DNA from: Gammaproteobacteria bacterium
GTDB lineage: Bacteria > Pseudomonadota > Gammaproteobacteria > Magnimaribacterales > Magnimaribacteraceae
Assembly (NCBI GenBank): GCA_012965075.1
Contig: DTSY01000008.1
Coordinates: 1 to 15,587 of the forward strand
Length of the DNA stretch: 15,587 nucleotides
Direction: 5' to 3'
The translations under genes were made by a program, and so were the position numbers. The notes beneath the pieces are model-generated. The model worked only from the letters and a program-made list of their open reading frames with translations. It did not search any database and was not told the DNA's origin. Each line of letters starts with the position of its first letter. The first letter of the stretch is position 1. Positions 7,254 through 14,419 of this stretch are shown here, one piece after another.

Positions 7254-7694
7254 TTATTTAATAATAAAAACTAAAGGATATTTTTTTTCTTTACCTACTG
7301 ACAGGTGGCAATTTATTACTTCTAAATTATTCGGAAAGTCTTCACTCATAATCATTATGTGCTTGCCGCTTGGCTGAAAGTTTACTTCTGAATGGGACTT
7401 TATAACTACTTTATCTAACTTTTTCATAACCATCTTTGAATTACTATCAATTTTTGATTCGTGAAAAGCAGCAAAAAAATTATCGCAAGAAATTTTATCA
7501 ATTGTTAAAGTTTGATTAGTTTGATTCTTAAGGACCATATAAGCAGCTACTGAATTATTTCCTATCAAAGGCTTGGTAGCATAAGCTCCTTCAACTTTAA
7601 TGGGCATATAGTTTTGTGTTTCAGAGCAGGTATTAATCAGAATTAGTGAGATAATAGAAACAAAAAAATGGGCTATTCCAGTTTTAAATTTCAT
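7254..7694 (-). CDS. PCu(A)C-family periplasmic copper chaperone
   Basis: A 146-residue exported protein. The PCu(A)C family (DUF461) binds Cu(I) in the periplasm and helps load the CuA site of cytochrome c oxidase. The family motif H(M)X10MX21HXM is met with exact spacing: H78, M90, H112, M114, with glutamate in place of the optional methionine after H78. The preceding VEGAYATKP and AAYMVLKN segments also fit. Residues 1-22 form a signal peptide (hydrophobic core about 9-20); C23 in LINTC might be a lipidation site, but the lipobox is poor, so lipoprotein or soluble form is open. The 5' end overlaps by 27 bases the divergent DsbD-like gene, another periplasmic redox protein, which hints at a joint role in metal or thiol handling. 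No Sco or oxidase gene is in view. Confidence 0.88.
   Translation of the reverse strand: MKFKTGIAHFFVSIISLILINTCSETQNYMPIKVEGAYATKPLIGNNSVAAYMVLKNQTNQTLTIDKISCDNFFAAFHESKIDSNSKMVMKKLDKVVIKSHSEVNFQPSGKHIMIMSEDFPNNLEVINCHLSVGKEKKYPLVFIIK
7647..7655 (+). promoter_or_regulatory. Possible extended -10 element for the DsbD-like gene
   Basis: TGAGATAAT fits the extended -10 form (TGnTATAAT with one change). Transcription would begin near 7662, about six bases before the ATG at 7668, a nearly leaderless message. No -35 box is evident. It lies inside the coding region of the opposite-strand copper chaperone gene, as it must given the overlapping starts. Confidence 0.3.
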
Positions 7695-8159
7695 ATTTAC
7701 TTTTTAAGTTTTATTTTACTTAGCTTAATTTTCATGCCGACTATATCAGCTAAAGATAGATTGAATAAGGGTGCAGAAAATTTATTTTTTGTTGATAAAG
7801 AAATACCTCCTCCTGATGAGGTTTTTAAATTTTATGCACGCTTAGATGGGGGAGAAATACTCTTAAACTGGGATATAGAGAAGGACTGTTACCTTTATTT
7901 AGATAAATTCTCTTTCTTAGATAATAATTTAAATACCTACATTAAAGCTTCCTTCCCTGAAGGGGAAATTCTTGAAGATGAATATTTTGGTAAGGTCAAA
8001 GTTTTCTATGATGAAGTAGAAGTGACGTTAAATATTGGGAAGGCGTTTGAAAAAGAAATAATTGCCACTTACCAAGGCTGTAATCAAAAAGGGTACTGTT
8101 ATTCGCCAATCAAAAAATTTATAGTAATTAAAGAGAAGCAGCTAATAGTAAATAATTAA
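7668..8159 (+). CDS. Stand-alone N-terminal DsbD (DsbD-alpha) domain protein
   Basis: A 163-residue periplasmic protein equal to the first domain of DsbD, which passes electrons from the membrane to DsbC, DsbG and CcmG. Signal peptide 1-28 (K7, hydrophobic core 10-23, TISA before K29). Then FYARLDGGEILLNWDIEKDCYLYLDKF (residues 55-81, here spelled in part), EDEYFGK and the catalytic segment YQGCNQKGYCYSP, with C138 and C144 six residues apart as C103/C109 in E. coli. The stop at 8157 comes directly after this domain; there is no eight-helix membrane domain or thioredoxin domain, and none in the other frames before aroQ. In Pseudomonas full-length dsbD precedes aroQ-accB-accC, so this looks like a shortened resident gene rather than an import. 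Its electron donor must be elsewhere. A methionine at 7734 would lose the signal peptide. Confidence 0.88.
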   Translation: MGYSSFKFHIYFLSFILLSLIFMPTISAKDRLNKGAENLFFVDKEIPPPDEVFKFYARLDGGEILLNWDIEKDCYLYLDKFSFLDNNLNTYIKASFPEGEILEDEYFGKVKVFYDEVEVTLNIGKAFEKEIIATYQGCNQKGYCYSPIKKFIVIKEKQLIVNN

Positions 8160-8248
8160 TAACTAATTTATAGTTTATAATAATTTGAATTATATTATTT
8201 TCTCTTAATTTCGGTTAAATTCTTATAAAATCGCTTTTTGTTGAAACT
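8160..8248 (+). promoter_or_regulatory. AT-rich gap before aroQ, weak promoter candidates
   Basis: This 89-base gap holds TATAAT (8176-8181) and TATAAA (8224-8229) as possible -10 boxes, but no good -35 at the right distance from either. A 6-bp inverted repeat with a 2-base loop (ATAATT/AATTAT) at about 8180-8193 is all AT and not a convincing terminator. A promoter for aroQ-accB-accC-leuS-lptE-holA may lie here, though read-through from upstream is equally possible. Confidence 0.3.
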
Positions 8249-8689
8249 ATGGCAAATTTTCTATTATTAAATGGACCCAACCTAAACCTTCTGGGGACTA
8301 GAGAACCTGAAGTTTATGGCGAAACAACTTTAGAAGAGGTAGTTGAGAAATTATCAACTATTTCAAGCAAATCAGGACATGAACTCACTTCTATACAGAG
8401 TAATGCTGAACATGAACTTGTAGATCAAATCCATAGAGCTAAAGACGAAGATGTAAAATGCATAATTTTTAACCCAGGTGCTTTTACTCACAGTAGCATC
8501 TCACTAAGAGATGCTTTGGCCGGAACTGGAATACCTTTTATAGAAATTCACATTTCAAATATATATAGCCGAGAAGATTTCAGACAGAAGTCTTTCCTTT
8601 CTGAAATAGCAGTTGGAATAATTTCTGGATTAGGTGTTGAAGGATATGAACTCGCATTAAAAGTAGCCATAAAAAGATATGGAAATTAG
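8249..8689 (+). CDS. aroQ: 3-dehydroquinate dehydratase, type II
   Basis: Third step of the shikimate pathway: dehydrates 3-dehydroquinate to 3-dehydroshikimate in the cytoplasm. The 146-residue chain is typical of the dodecameric type II enzyme, unrelated to E. coli AroD. Visible: LLLNGPNLNLLGTREPEVYG (5-24) with the lid arginine R17 and catalytic Y23; FNPGAFTHSS (74-83) with N75 and H81; IEIHISN with catalytic H101; and R112 in the YSREDFRQ lid segment. All active residues are present. It begins the aroQ-accB-accC order common in Gammaproteobacteria; accB follows after 9 bases. No clear Shine-Dalgarno precedes the ATG. Confidence 0.97.
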   Translation: MANFLLLNGPNLNLLGTREPEVYGETTLEEVVEKLSTISSKSGHELTSIQSNAEHELVDQIHRAKDEDVKCIIFNPGAFTHSSISLRDALAGTGIPFIEIHISNIYSREDFRQKSFLSEIAVGIISGLGVEGYELALKVAIKRYGN

Positions 8690-8693
8690 GGAG
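8688..8693 (+). promoter_or_regulatory. Strong ribosome binding site of accB
   Basis: AGGGAG lies five bases before the accB ATG (8699) and overlaps the aroQ stop codon. It stands out because most starts in the window lack a clear Shine-Dalgarno; it fixes the accB start and may raise AccB output relative to its neighbours. Confidence 0.65.
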
Positions 8694-8698
8694 AAAAA

Positions 8699-9148
8699 AT
8701 GGACATCAGAAAAGTAAAGAAATTAATAGAAATGCTTGAATCTTCAGAGCTTGAAGTGATTGAAATACAAGAGGGAGAAGAATCAGTAAGGTTAGTAAAA
8801 AAACAAACAGAAACTGTAGTATCACACGTAACACAGAATCTAGCTGATCCAGTTACAGAAAAAACTGTTATCAGACATCCTCAAGAAGCTTTGTCGACCA
8901 TAAAAGCCGCCGAAGGTGAAGTAATTACCTCTCCTATGGTAGGAACCTTTTATGCAGCCCCTTCTCCTGGAGCTAGACCATTTATTTCCGTAGGAGATGA
9001 AATTCAGGAAGGGGATGTAGTCTGCATAGTAGAAGCAATGAAAATGATGAATGAAATAAAGTCAGATTTTTCAGGAAAAGTTACTTCTGTACTTGTAGAG
9101 AATTCTGAACCAGTTGAATTTGGACAAGCTCTGTTTACTGTAGCTTAG
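8699..9148 (+). CDS. accB: Biotin carboxyl carrier protein of acetyl-CoA carboxylase
   Basis: Carries biotin between the biotin carboxylase and carboxyltransferase halves of acetyl-CoA carboxylase, the first step of fatty acid synthesis. The 149-residue chain has the usual three parts: an N-terminal helix and strand (DIRKVKKLIEMLESSELEVIEI, written here across positions 2-23 of the protein), a flexible linker at about 35-70, and the biotinyl domain from SPMVGTFY (78-85). Biotin attaches to K115 in EAMKMMNE. The linker is less rich in Ala/Pro than in E. coli. accC follows after three bases, so the two partners are made together. Confidence 0.97.
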   Translation: MDIRKVKKLIEMLESSELEVIEIQEGEESVRLVKKQTETVVSHVTQNLADPVTEKTVIRHPQEALSTIKAAEGEVITSPMVGTFYAAPSPGARPFISVGDEIQEGDVVCIVEAMKMMNEIKSDFSGKVTSVLVENSEPVEFGQALFTVA

Positions 9149-9151
9149 TTT

Positions 9152-10489
9152 ATGCTAACAAAATTACTAATTGCCAACAGAGGCGAAATAGCCCTCCGTA
9201 TTCTTAGAGCCTGCAAAGAATTGGATATACCAACAGTTGCAGTTTACTCTGAAGCTGATAGAGAGTTAATGCATGTAAAGATGGCTGACGAATCTATTTG
9301 TATAGGGCCTGCTGATTCTAGTAGAAGCTATTTGAATATCCCGGCCATTATCAGCGCAATGGAACTAAGTGGAGCTGATGGTGTTCATCCAGGTTATGGA
9401 TTTCTTGCAGAAAATGCTGATTTTGCTGAACAAGTTGAAAAAAGTGGATTTGAATTTACAGGTCCTTCATCTGAAATCATAAGAACCATGGGAAATAAAA
9501 TATCTGCTAAAAAACTTGCACAAAAGATAGGCCTTCCTGTTGTCCCGGGATCTAGTGGACCAATAGGAACTAATCCTAAAGAAGAAGCGAAGAAGATAGG
9601 ATACCCCATTATCATAAAAGCCGCTTCTGGAGGGGGCGGTAGAGGAATGAAAGTTGTGAATTCCGAATCTGACCTAGAAGAAAGTATTAATATTACAAAA
9701 ACTGAAGCAGAGATAGCCTTTGGTGATCCAACTTTATACATGGAAAAGTTCTTTGCTTCTCCTAGACATATAGAGGTCCAAGTACTGGCAGATAAATTTG
9801 GTAAAGTGCTTCACCTCGGAGAGAGAGACTGCTCTCTTCAACGCAGGCATCAGAAAGTTATAGAAGAAGCTCCTGCGCTGGGTATATCAGATGAAACTAA
9901 AGAAAATATTTTTGAGAAATGCATAGAGGCTTGTAAGGAAATTAATTATGTAAGTGCTGGTACTTTCGAATTCTTATACGAAGAGAACAAATTTTACTTT
10001 ATTGAAATGAATACAAGAATACAGGTAGAACACTCTGTCACTGAGAGCGTTACAGGATTTGATTTGGTAAAGCTCCAATTAAGAATTGCCAGAGATGAAC
10101 AGCTTAAAATTAAACAAGAAGATATTAAGATTAATGGTCACGCTATTGAATGTAGAATAAATGCTGAACACCATGAAACCTTTATTCCTTCACCAGGAAA
10201 AGTAATTGATTATCATGCTCCTGGAGGAATTGGAGTAAGGATAGATTCACACCTTTACAATGGTTATGTGGTACCGCCTAATTACGATTCTCTAATAGCG
10301 AAATTAATAGTCAGTGCTAATGATAGAGAGGATGCAAGAGTAAGGTTAATCAGAGCGCTAGAAGAAATGGTAGTTTCTGGTATAGATACTAATCTTGAAA
10401 TGCACATAGAACTTCTTAAAGATAAAAATTTCATTACTGGTGACTTTGATATTAGTTATCTAGAAACTAGATTCAAGACTGCGAACTAA
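9152..10489 (+). CDS. accC: Biotin carboxylase subunit of acetyl-CoA carboxylase
   Basis: ATP-grasp enzyme that carboxylates the biotin of AccB. The 445-residue chain aligns along its whole length with the 449-residue E. coli enzyme. Visible: IANRGEIALRILRACKEL (7-24), HPGYGFLAENADF (79-91), K116, ATP-lid GGGGRGM (160-166), ERDCSLQRRHQKVIEEAP (224-241), and the metal/bicarbonate site EMNTRIQVEH (285-294) with E273, E285 and R289. One oddity: the next residue is S295 where E. coli has P298 (EHPVTE becomes EHSVTE). The catalytic residues are intact, so it should be active. It follows accB by three bases and precedes leuS by one; prmA, which follows accC in some relatives, is not here. Confidence 0.97.
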   Translation: MLTKLLIANRGEIALRILRACKELDIPTVAVYSEADRELMHVKMADESICIGPADSSRSYLNIPAIISAMELSGADGVHPGYGFLAENADFAEQVEKSGFEFTGPSSEIIRTMGNKISAKKLAQKIGLPVVPGSSGPIGTNPKEEAKKIGYPIIIKAASGGGGRGMKVVNSESDLEESINITKTEAEIAFGDPTLYMEKFFASPRHIEVQVLADKFGKVLHLGERDCSLQRRHQKVIEEAPALGISDETKENIFEKCIEACKEINYVSAGTFEFLYEENKFYFIEMNTRIQVEHSVTESVTGFDLVKLQLRIARDEQLKIKQEDIKINGHAIECRINAEHHETFIPSPGKVIDYHAPGGIGVRIDSHLYNGYVVPPNYDSLIAKLIVSANDREDARVRLIRALEEMVVSGIDTNLEMHIELLKDKNFITGDFDISYLETRFKTAN

Positions 10490-10490
10490 T

Positions 10491-12950
10491 ATGCCAAAGG
10501 CAAATAAAGTTTACTCCCATAAAGATGTAGAAAAAGAGGCCCAGGAATTTTGGGAAAAAAATCAAGTTTTCTCTGTAACTGAAGACCCTAATAAAGAAAA
10601 ATTCTATTGCCTAAGCATGTTTCCTTACCCCAGTGGCTCTGCTCATATGGGTCATGTAAGAAACTACACATTAGGTGATGCAATTAGTAGATTCCAAAGA
10701 TTATTGGGAAAGAATGTTCTTCAACCTATGGGCTGGGATGCTTTTGGCTTACCCGCAGAGAATGCTGCTATAAAAAATAAAGTTCAACCTGCGAATTGGA
10801 CTAACCAAAACATAGAAAAAATGAGATCTCAATTACGAAAAATGGGATTTGCTTATGACTGGAAAAGAGAATTTGCCACTTGTGATCCAAAATATTACAA
10901 ATGGGAGCAATGGTTCTTTATCGAGATGCTCAATAAAGGCCTGGCCTATCAAGATGAAGCGGAGGTAAATTGGGATCCTGTCGAAGAAACAGTATTGGCC
11001 AACGAACAAGTAGAGGATGGTAAAGGTTGGCGTTCAGGAGCCAAAATAGAAAGAAGAAAACTAAAACAGTGGTTCTTAAAAATTACAGACTATGCTGAGG
11101 AAATGCTTGAGGAAACCGATAAGTTAGATGGATGGCCTGAACAGGTTAAAGCTATGCAAAAAAACTGGATTGGTAAATCAGAAGGCATGAAGTTTATTTT
11201 CAACTCTAAAAAAGAGGGTATTCCAATTTCTGTTTTCACTACAAGGCCAGATACGATAATGGGAGTTACTTTTCTAGCTATTTCTGGAGATCACCCAATA
11301 GCTTTAAATTTAGAGAAAGAAAATGAGGAAATTAAGAGTTTCTTAAAAGATATTAATTCTATTAAGTTATCTGAAGCTGACTTAGCTAAACAAGAAAAAC
11401 TAGGAATTGATACTGGACTTCAAGCTACTCATCCGTTCTCGAAAGAAGATATTCCAATCTGGATAGCAAATTTTGTTCTTTCAGCGTACGGCTCTGGAGC
11501 ACTAATGGGAGTGCCAGCCCACGATGAAAGAGACTTTGAATTTGCAAAGAAATACAGTTTACAAATTAAACAGGTAATAAAAGGATCTTCAGAAAATAAA
11601 ATTGAAGATGCAGCTGTAATTGAAAAGAACCTATTAATTAATTCAGGTGAATTTGATGGCCTAAATTTTGATGAAGCATTTAAGCAAATAGATAAAAAAG
11701 CAAAGAAATTAAAATGTGGTCAGAGACAGGTGAATTACAGATTAAGGGACTGGGGAGTTTCAAGACAAAGATATTGGGGGGCTCCTATTCCTGTAGTGAA
11801 AAATCTTAAAGGAGATGTGGAAGGGGCAAAAGAAATTCCAGTCCTACTCCCAACTGAAGTTGAGTTCTCAGGTGTTAAATCTCCTTTATCCGAGATGGAG
11901 GAATTCACTAAAGTTTCTTACGGTGATAAAGATTTTATTAGAGAAACGGATACTTTCGATACTTTCTTTGAGTCTTCTTGGTATTACGCAAGGTTTGCAT
12001 CTTTTGATAGCAATAATGCAATGTTAGATGAAAGAGCAAAGTATTGGCTTCCAGTTGATCAATATGTCGGAGGTATTGAACATGCCGTACTCCATCTACT
12101 CTATTCTAGGTTCTTTTATAGGTGTCTCAGAGACTTGAATTTAGTGGAAGGCTCAGAGCCTTTTTTAAACCTATTGTGCCAAGGCATGGTCCTAAAAGAT
12201 GGATTAAAAATGTCTAAATCTAAAGATAATGTAGTAGATCCTGATGAGATGATCGAGGAATTTGGGGCGGACGCTTTAAGATTATTTGTAATGTTTGCAG
12301 CTCCTCCTGATCAATCTTTTGAATGGTCTGACCAAGGATTGCGAGGAGCATCAAGATACCTAAACAGATTGTGGAATCTAGTCCAAGAACATATAAAGTC
12401 AGGACTAAGAATAGATCTAAACTTCAGTGATTCAAGTGAACAAGTGAGGGCTCTAAGAAATAAAACTCACCAAACCCTCTCAAAAGTTAAGGATGACTTT
12501 TTGCGAAGACATTCTTTTAATACTGCCATAGCATCTGTAATGGAATTAACTAATGCCATACCAAAAGACTTTTTATCTACAAAAGCCACTGATGCTGAAA
12601 AATCTTCAGTCAAAGAGGCAATAAATACTATCTTAATTAGCTTGTCTCCAATTTCTCCACACATAACACATGCATTGTGGCGTCAATTGGGTAATGAAGA
12701 AGCAATCATTGATGTAAATTGGCCTGAAGCAGATAAAAATCTTCTTAAAGAAAAATCTGTTGAAATTGCTATTCAAATAAACGGGAAACTTAGAGGAAGG
12801 GTAACTGTCGAGTCTAATTTACCTCAAAAAGAACTAGAGACATTAGCTAGAGAGCAGGAAAACATAAAGAAATATATTGAAAACAAGAAAATCAAAAAGG
12901 TTATTTATATTGATAAGAAATTGTTAAATTTAGTGGTTTCTGAAAAATGA
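10491..12950 (+). CDS. leuS: Leucyl-tRNA synthetase
   Basis: Class I synthetase that attaches leucine to tRNA-Leu. The 819-residue chain (E. coli 860) shows PYPSGSAHMGHVRNYTLGD with HMGH at 52-55, the editing CP1 domain with its threonine-rich FTTRPDTIMGVTF motif and the GVPAHDERDFEFA segment that holds the editing aspartate, WGVSRQRYWGAPIP, then KMSKS at 573-577 in LKMSKSKDNVVDP, the anticodon-binding helices, and the C-terminal domain (QINGKLRGRVTV). Hydrolytic editing residues look intact. The ATG lies one base after the accC stop with no Shine-Dalgarno, and its stop overlaps the lptE start (ATGA), so expression is probably coupled along the operon. Confidence 0.98.
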   Translation: MPKANKVYSHKDVEKEAQEFWEKNQVFSVTEDPNKEKFYCLSMFPYPSGSAHMGHVRNYTLGDAISRFQRLLGKNVLQPMGWDAFGLPAENAAIKNKVQPANWTNQNIEKMRSQLRKMGFAYDWKREFATCDPKYYKWEQWFFIEMLNKGLAYQDEAEVNWDPVEETVLANEQVEDGKGWRSGAKIERRKLKQWFLKITDYAEEMLEETDKLDGWPEQVKAMQKNWIGKSEGMKFIFNSKKEGIPISVFTTRPDTIMGVTFLAISGDHPIALNLEKENEEIKSFLKDINSIKLSEADLAKQEKLGIDTGLQATHPFSKEDIPIWIANFVLSAYGSGALMGVPAHDERDFEFAKKYSLQIKQVIKGSSENKIEDAAVIEKNLLINSGEFDGLNFDEAFKQIDKKAKKLKCGQRQVNYRLRDWGVSRQRYWGAPIPVVKNLKGDVEGAKEIPVLLPTEVEFSGVKSPLSEMEEFTKVSYGDKDFIRETDTFDTFFESSWYYARFASFDSNNAMLDERAKYWLPVDQYVGGIEHAVLHLLYSRFFYRCLRDLNLVEGSEPFLNLLCQGMVLKDGLKMSKSKDNVVDPDEMIEEFGADALRLFVMFAAPPDQSFEWSDQGLRGASRYLNRLWNLVQEHIKSGLRIDLNFSDSSEQVRALRNKTHQTLSKVKDDFLRRHSFNTAIASVMELTNAIPKDFLSTKATDAEKSSVKEAINTILISLSPISPHITHALWRQLGNEEAIIDVNWPEADKNLLKEKSVEIAIQINGKLRGRVTVESNLPQKELETLAREQENIKKYIENKKIKKVIYIDKKLLNLVVSEK

Positions 12951-13459
12951 CAATTTTAGTCAAAAAAATCCTACTCATTTTCTTAGTTGCAAGCCTGTTC
13001 TTTTCAGGTTGTGATTACAAACTTAGAGATTCTTACCAGGGTTTAAATAATTTGGTGGTCAGCGTCTCTTTTGACGAAAACAATATTAATAAAGATTTTA
13101 TCATTGCCCTTGAAAGGCAAGCGGGACTGAAAAAAATCTACCTGAATGAAGTAGAAGAAGATTCAGATCTAAAAATAAAGATTTTAGACCATAAGATTAC
13201 TAGGTATTCATCCGCCCTAGGGGCTGGAGCACGAACCAAAGAAGCCAGAATGGAGTATCTTTTAAAAATGAGCTTAAACCTGAAAGGAAAGAAGGATAAT
13301 TTAGTATTGGAATTTAAAGACAGCAGTTATTATTCTTTTGATGAATCAAGAATCTTAGCTATAGAGGAAGTAGAAAAGAGACTCAGAGAAAACTTTTTTA
13401 AAAATGCTATCAAAAGAATAAATTTTTCGTTGCTCAACCTTTTAAATGAAAATAACTGA
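12947..13459 (+). CDS. lptE: LPS-assembly lipoprotein LptE
   Basis: Outer-membrane lipoprotein that plugs the LptD barrel and helps insert lipopolysaccharide in the outer leaflet. The 170-residue chain begins with KK, a hydrophobic core and the lipobox FSGC, so C22 should be lipidated after signal peptidase II cleavage. CDYKLRD right after the cysteine matches the family's usual start (C-x-x-LR), and the rest fits the alternating strand/helix pattern with low identity. Position adds weight: leuS-lptE-holA is a conserved order. The ATG overlaps the leuS stop by four bases; its 3' end overlaps holA by 14 bases. Presence implies an LPS-bearing cell. Confidence 0.88.
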   Translation: MTILVKKILLIFLVASLFFSGCDYKLRDSYQGLNNLVVSVSFDENNINKDFIIALERQAGLKKIYLNEVEEDSDLKIKILDHKITRYSSALGAGARTKEARMEYLLKMSLNLKGKKDNLVLEFKDSSYYSFDESRILAIEEVEKRLRENFFKNAIKRINFSLLNLLNENN

Positions 13460-14417
13460 AACAAACCTTAATGACTCGCTAAAAAAATCCCTAGATAGTA
13501 TCTACATAATTCTTTCAGATGAGTCCATTTTGATTGAAGAATGTTTAGAAAAAATTTATGACAAAGCAAAGACTGAGAATTTCACTGAAAAAGATACACA
13601 TGTTGTTGATCCCAGGACTAATTGGGGTTTCCTTACTTCTAATAGTGAAAATTTAGATCTTTTTGGCTCAAAAAAAATAATAGAAATTAAGCTCCTGGGT
13701 CAGGGCCCTGGCATCAAAGGAGCTAATGCTTTAAAAGAATATACCAAAAATCCTGACCCAAATACCCTACTTGTTGTAATAGGGGAAAACCTGGAGAGGA
13801 AAACTTTTTCTTCAGCCTGGGTTAAAACTTTAGAAAAGAAAGGACTTCTATTATCCATACCATCTCTTTCTTCAAGTTCTCTTGCAGTTTGGATTAAAAA
13901 TAAAGGTGAAGAACTTGATGTAGAGATTATTGAAGAAGCAGGACAATTGTTAGCTGAAAAAACAGAAGGTAACTTAATGGCAACTTTACAGGAAATAAGG
14001 AAATTATCTTTGGTCTACCCTTCTGAGCAAATAGATTTAGAGAAAATGAAAAAAAATATCACAGATTCTTCAAGGTATAGTATTTTCGATTTCTCAAATG
14101 CTTTCGTTTCTAGAAATACAAAAAGAGCTGTTCAAGTCCTGGAGACACTTAAAGCAGAGGGAACTCCTGAGACTCTCATTATTTGGGCCCTGTCGAGAGA
14201 ATTGAACAACCTATTTAAAGTGTCTAAAACTGGATCTACAAAAGGCATCTGGGGGCCTAGAAATTATTTAGACTCTCTAGAAAAGACTTCTAAAGAAATC
14301 AATGAATATCAAATACTTAAGGCTTTTAAAAGCATAGCTTTTATAGATTCTTGTATAAAAGGTTTTAGTAACCAGAACCCTTGGGTTGGAATAAGAGAGC
14401 TTACTATTACTTTCTAA
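13446..14417 (+). CDS. holA: DNA polymerase III delta subunit
   Basis: Delta opens the beta sliding clamp within the clamp loader. The 323-residue chain (E. coli 343) shows family marks: IYIILSDESILIEECLEKI (19-37) in place of the common GDEP block, LDLFGSKKIIEIKL (70-83), and LAEKTEGNLMATLQEIRKL (169-187), then the C-terminal helical collar domain. The delta subunit has no working Walker A, and none is seen. The start lies inside the lptE end in another frame (14-base overlap), implying translational coupling. It ends two bases from the stop of the opposite-strand aminotransferase. In E. coli nadD follows holA; here it does not. Confidence 0.9.
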   Translation: MKITETNLNDSLKKSLDSIYIILSDESILIEECLEKIYDKAKTENFTEKDTHVVDPRTNWGFLTSNSENLDLFGSKKIIEIKLLGQGPGIKGANALKEYTKNPDPNTLLVVIGENLERKTFSSAWVKTLEKKGLLLSIPSLSSSSLAVWIKNKGEELDVEIIEEAGQLLAEKTEGNLMATLQEIRKLSLVYPSEQIDLEKMKKNITDSSRYSIFDFSNAFVSRNTKRAVQVLETLKAEGTPETLIIWALSRELNNLFKVSKTGSTKGIWGPRNYLDSLEKTSKEINEYQILKAFKSIAFIDSCIKGFSNQNPWVGIRELTITF

Positions 14418-14419
14418 AT

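Noticed and set aside
9394..9741. Minus-strand open frame of 115 codons
   Set aside because: Antisense to the conserved core of accC; composition reflects the reverse of accC codons.
13697..13712. GC-rich palindrome CAGGGCCCTG inside holA
   Set aside because: Explained by the codons for GQGPG in the delta subunit; no partner repeat or context suggests a site.
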